Below are positions 61,352-64,000 of a stretch of DNA of 64,000 bases, piece by piece (within the stretch, counting starts at the first letter, position 1; each line of letters starts with the position of its first letter). The stretch spans positions 1-64,000 of the forward strand of contig NZ_LGXZ01000008.1 of assembly GCF_001238295.1 (NCBI RefSeq), read 5' to 3'. Source of the DNA: Ruegeria sp. 6PALISEP08 (lineage in GTDB: Bacteria > Pseudomonadota > Alphaproteobacteria > Rhodobacterales > Rhodobacteraceae). The notes under the pieces were generated by a model. It saw only the letters and a program-made list of their open reading frames with translations. It was not told the origin of the DNA and did no database searches. The translations under genes and the position numbers were made by a program.

Positions 61352-62494
61352 TCAGCTGCGCATGGCAGCCGCGGCCTGCGCGTAGCCTCCCGAAGCCCCG
61401 TCAACAAAATGCACATGGTCATCCCGTGTGGCAGAGGGCACGATGCAGGTCATCATTGCCTCGTCCTGGGCGTGCAAACCATACCTGATCTTGCCGCGTG
61501 CCCGCGCCTCTTCCAGCATGTGTTCGATCTTTTTCAACGTCGCCGGATCGCAATCCAGCGTCATCTTCAAACCGTCATCGAATTTGCGAAAATCCGCATT
61601 GCTGCTGACCATATGCTTGTAATGCTCTGGCTCGAACTGTCCCATGCGTTTGCCCGATTTGAACAGAATCGCGATCAGAAGGTTCTGAAACAGCAGGGCA
61701 ATCTTTTGCAGTCCCATATGCCGCCCGTTGCGCGATACATGCGCATCAATGTCCAGCCCCGGAGGCGGCCACTTCATGGGTGGGCCGTTCTCGGGCACGG
61801 GGTGACCTGCACGCTCAAGCTTTTCTGACGCGGACAGTACGGATTGCGCAAGATCGGCAAAATCGCGTTCCGTGGCCGATGCGGTGGGTTGAACAACCAA
61901 CGAGACGATCTGACCATGCCGCGCCGTGCTGTTGGACCACCGGCACGACAGGCCTGTCAGATCCGGCAGCGCCCCCGGTTCTGCAGGTTCGACCATACTT
62001 CGCCCTGCTTTCATCTCGGCTTCGGCCCAGGCCAGCCCGCCACCTGAAAACATCGCATAGTCCACGCCGGTCGACGGTGCATATCGGGCCACGCGCAGGT
62101 CCCGGCCAGCGGCTCGGATCTCGGCAACTGATACCAAGGCCGCACGCAGGGACATGGAAAACTCTTCCTCCGCCCAACGCCGTAGGGCGGCCAGAGTATC
62201 GCGCGCCGCTTCAACCTGGCTGGGCGGAACCGCAAAGCCCGCGCCATCCCCGCCGAAGACATAAGGAAACAGCTTGCCATTCATGGTGTTGATCATGGCT
62301 GAAATCACGGCGGCCCCAACCGTGTTGACTGTCTTGTATCTGCCTCGCGCGATTTCGCCGGTTGAATCGACAATGTCCGCAATGCCCAGAACCCAGTCAT
62401 CCGGCATAGTCGAAAACTTCGTTGGATCCGCCAACAAAGTAAATTCCCGCAACAGGGGAAGATTTTCATAAAACGCGGACTGGAGGTCTTTCAT
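61352..62494 (-). CDS. DUF3095 protein (class III cyclase-like)
   Basis: The 380-residue protein starts at the ATG at 62494, behind GAGGGGG. It has a nucleotide-cyclase-like stretch, GIADIVDSTGEIARGRYK and YVFGGDGAGFAVP, and fits DUF3095, a family related to class III cyclases. Whether it makes cyclic nucleotides is unknown. A sensor-like middle part and a soluble C-terminal region follow. It converges with the aldolase gene and is divergent from the MFS gene. Confidence 0.75.
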   Translation of the reverse strand: MKDLQSAFYENLPLLREFTLLADPTKFSTMPDDWVLGIADIVDSTGEIARGRYKTVNTVGAAVISAMINTMNGKLFPYVFGGDGAGFAVPPSQVEAARDTLAALRRWAEEEFSMSLRAALVSVAEIRAAGRDLRVARYAPSTGVDYAMFSGGGLAWAEAEMKAGRSMVEPAEPGALPDLTGLSCRWSNSTARHGQIVSLVVQPTASATERDFADLAQSVLSASEKLERAGHPVPENGPPMKWPPPGLDIDAHVSRNGRHMGLQKIALLFQNLLIAILFKSGKRMGQFEPEHYKHMVSSNADFRKFDDGLKMTLDCDPATLKKIEHMLEEARARGKIRYGLHAQDEAMMTCIVPSATRDDHVHFVDGASGGYAQAAAAMRS

Positions 62495-62635
62495 GGTCCC
62501 CCTCAAGATCAATGCTCCAGTTATACTAGATGGAAAACGGTCCGGGTCCTGCGTTTGAAACATAGTACACATGCTTGTGCGTTGCATCACGACATGCCAA
62601 GCCTTTTCCTGAGGCGCGCAAAAAAGAGGCGGATC

Positions 62636-63808
62636 ATGCAGGCTGGATTGGTGGTTTTATGCCTGGGCTATGTGCTCAGCCAGTTTTTCCGCGCGTTTCT
62701 GGCTGTTCTCAGTCTGGATTTGGAAAAGGATATCGGAGCAACACCCGAAGATCTGGCCTTTGCGTCTGGGCTTTGGTTTCTGGTGTTTGCGGCAATGCAA
62801 ATCCCGGTGGGCTGGGCGCTGGACAAGGTTGGTCCCCGACTGACCACGGCGGTTCTGTTGCTGATTGGCGGCGCTGGCGGGGCTGCGGTTTTTGCCGTCG
62901 CATCCTCGCCGCTGCATATCAACATCGCAATGGGCCTGATCGGCGTCGGATGCTCTCCGGTCCTGATGGCCTCATATTTCATCTTTGCCCGAGAATATCC
63001 GCCGGCGCGGTTTGCCACGTTGGCGGCTGTGATGTTGGGTGTGGGTTCGGTGGGCAACCTCGTAGCATCCTACCCCACGGCGATCGCGGTCGAGTGGATG
63101 GGATGGCGCGCAACGATGGTTGGGCTGGCAGTGATTTCCGCTGCAATTGCTTTGGGCATTTTGCTGACCGTGCACGATCCGGAAAAGGTCGAAACGGAAC
63201 ACAAGGGGTCACTGTTGGACCTGTTGAAGGAGCCTGCACTATGGCTGATCCTGCCATTGATGATGGTTGCTTACGCGCCTTCCGCAGCGTTACGCGGACT
63301 TTGGGCAGGGCCCTATCTGAACGATGTCTTCGGTCTCAGCACAACTCAGATCGGCACCGCGACGCTGGTCATGGGAACAGCGATGATCGCTGGCACTTTT
63401 GTCTACGGGCCGCTGGACCGCGTGTTCGGCACCCGGAAATGGGTCATTTTCGCAGGCAACGCTCTAGGGGCCGTCGCGCTGACGCTGCTGTGCTTGTGGA
63501 TTGACAACGCTATCTGGCTTTCGGTTCTTCTGCTGGCCATCATTGGATTTGTCGGGGCCAGCTTTCCCGTCATTATGGCGCATGGCCGAGCCTTTGTGCC
63601 GCCACATCTCGTTGGCCGCGGCGTGACCCTGTTGAACTTGTTCGGGATCGGCGGTGCGGGCGTCGCCCAGTTCGTCACCGGCCGCATTCATGCCGCCACC
63701 GCTCAGACAGGATCAACTGCACCCTACACGGCGATATTCGGGTTTTTTGCCATATCGCTTGCCATTGGTTGCGTGATCTATCTATTCAGCCGGGATAGTG
63801 TCGACTGA
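62636..63808 (+). CDS. MFS transporter
   Basis: The 390-residue protein has twelve predicted helices and the inner-loop motif GWALDKVGPRLTT between helices 2 and 3. The ATG at 62636 is preferred, as it follows AAAGAGGCGG; longer starts at 62555 and 62594 have no such site and begin with charged residues. Substrate is unknown. It is 21 bases upstream of the glycosyltransferase gene on the same strand. Confidence 0.82.
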   Translation: MQAGLVVLCLGYVLSQFFRAFLAVLSLDLEKDIGATPEDLAFASGLWFLVFAAMQIPVGWALDKVGPRLTTAVLLLIGGAGGAAVFAVASSPLHINIAMGLIGVGCSPVLMASYFIFAREYPPARFATLAAVMLGVGSVGNLVASYPTAIAVEWMGWRATMVGLAVISAAIALGILLTVHDPEKVETEHKGSLLDLLKEPALWLILPLMMVAYAPSAALRGLWAGPYLNDVFGLSTTQIGTATLVMGTAMIAGTFVYGPLDRVFGTRKWVIFAGNALGAVALTLLCLWIDNAIWLSVLLLAIIGFVGASFPVIMAHGRAFVPPHLVGRGVTLLNLFGIGGAGVAQFVTGRIHAATAQTGSTAPYTAIFGFFAISLAIGCVIYLFSRDSVD

Positions 63809-63829
63809 AGCAGCCATCAGGAGAGCCCG

Positions 63830-64000
63830 GTGAAAGATCCCGTCGTCATAGCCCCAAATCTGAAACGCAGGCTTTCGGGCGTGACCGCAACCATCGCAAG
63901 GCTGGTTCCGCTGCAGGCACAATCAATCGACATCGCAGCCACCGGTCCGGGTCTGCCTGCCGACATCCCGCATATCCCATTGGGCCGCCTGCCTTTTCTG
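63830..64000 (+). CDS. Glycosyltransferase, N-terminal part (cut by window edge)
   Basis: The frame starts with GTG at 63830, behind CAGGAGA, and stays open for 57 codons. The beginning reads VVIAPNLKRRLSGVTATIAR and LVPLQAQSIDIAATGPGLP. This is the start of family-4-type glycosyltransferases, as in LPS-core mannosyltransferases (LpcC-like). Only the N-terminal part is visible, so the assignment is provisional. Confidence 0.65.
   Translation, partial: MKDPVVIAPNLKRRLSGVTATIARLVPLQAQSIDIAATGPGLPADIPHIPLGRLPFL

Overview
The window is from an alphaproteobacterium of the Rhodobacterales (Roseobacter group, Ruegeria-like). The evidence is the petA-petB-petC bc1 operon with a cytochrome c2 gene beside it, the petP-petR regulator pair, dapF-mtaB, type-2 lumazine synthase behind an FMN riboswitch, ilvE, xseB-ispA-dxs and PaiB-like proteins. 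Core genes are GC-rich and tightly packed, often with 4-base ATGA overlaps. Two stretches (about 1-13.4 kb and 40.4-56.2 kb) look different in base use and content and sit next to tRNA genes.

Region 1 (1-13.4 kb) is accessory and visibly less GC-rich. It holds mostly exported or membrane proteins: a truncated-by-window amidohydrolase, a tandem DUF302 protein with a DUF4345 protein, a two-partner-type outer-membrane transporter (TpsB) followed by a proline-rich 30-residue-repeat protein, an SdiA-regulated-type propeller, a DUF4956-like membrane protein, and a minus-strand run. That run encodes a metallophosphoesterase, a secreted kinase-like protein, a tyrosine-phosphatase-like protein lacking its P-loop arginine, a 57-residue membrane protein, a lipoprotein and several small envelope proteins. 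It ends at a tyrosine integrase that has lost its catalytic C terminus, beside tRNA-Lys(TTT), which suggests an old, immobilised island.

Region 2 (13.4-35.2 kb) is core: dapF-mtaB; petABC facing cycA; GST; paiB-like; FMN riboswitch-ribH2; aroC-HD; an EamA transporter; cobO; a PhoD-type phosphatase; an AraC regulator with a small membrane protein; ilvE; petPR; a deacetylase; and xseB-ispA-dxs. A lipoprotein and tRNA-Thr(CGT) follow, then a four-gene arsenic operon (ArsR-ArsC fusion, GAPDH, ArsJ, Acr3; 36.2-40.4 kb).

Region 3 (40.37-56.24 kb) is a complete integrative element in tRNA-Arg(CCT), bounded by a perfect 43-bp direct repeat (40370-40412 and 56201-56243). It carries xis/int, an Xre regulator, a defence block and a mobilisation block. 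The defence block is Vsr, a Dcm-like methyltransferase, a MvaI/BcnI-like protein whose catalytic residues are replaced, an Mrr-helicase fusion and a MORC-like GHKL ATPase. A separate PD-(D/E)XK protein is flanked by a duplicated fic 3' end, next to a mobile-mystery A/B (Xre-Fic) pair. The mobilisation block is MobC and a relaxase with two further mob genes nested in other frames, plus an HTH replication-type protein. The MORC/Mrr-helicase/dead-MvaI/Dcm/Vsr set is the best candidate for an unusual system: the methylase and Vsr suggest a CCNGG-like target, the MvaI-like protein may only recognise DNA, and the Mrr domain may cut.

Region 4 (56.3-64 kb) returns to chromosome: a LacI regulator and a YcaQ-like protein, a damaged fumarylacetoacetate-hydrolase-family gene, a gene-poor 590-bp gap, a MarR/HpaR regulator facing an HpcH/HpaI aldolase, a DUF3095 protein, an MFS transporter, and the start of a glycosyltransferase.
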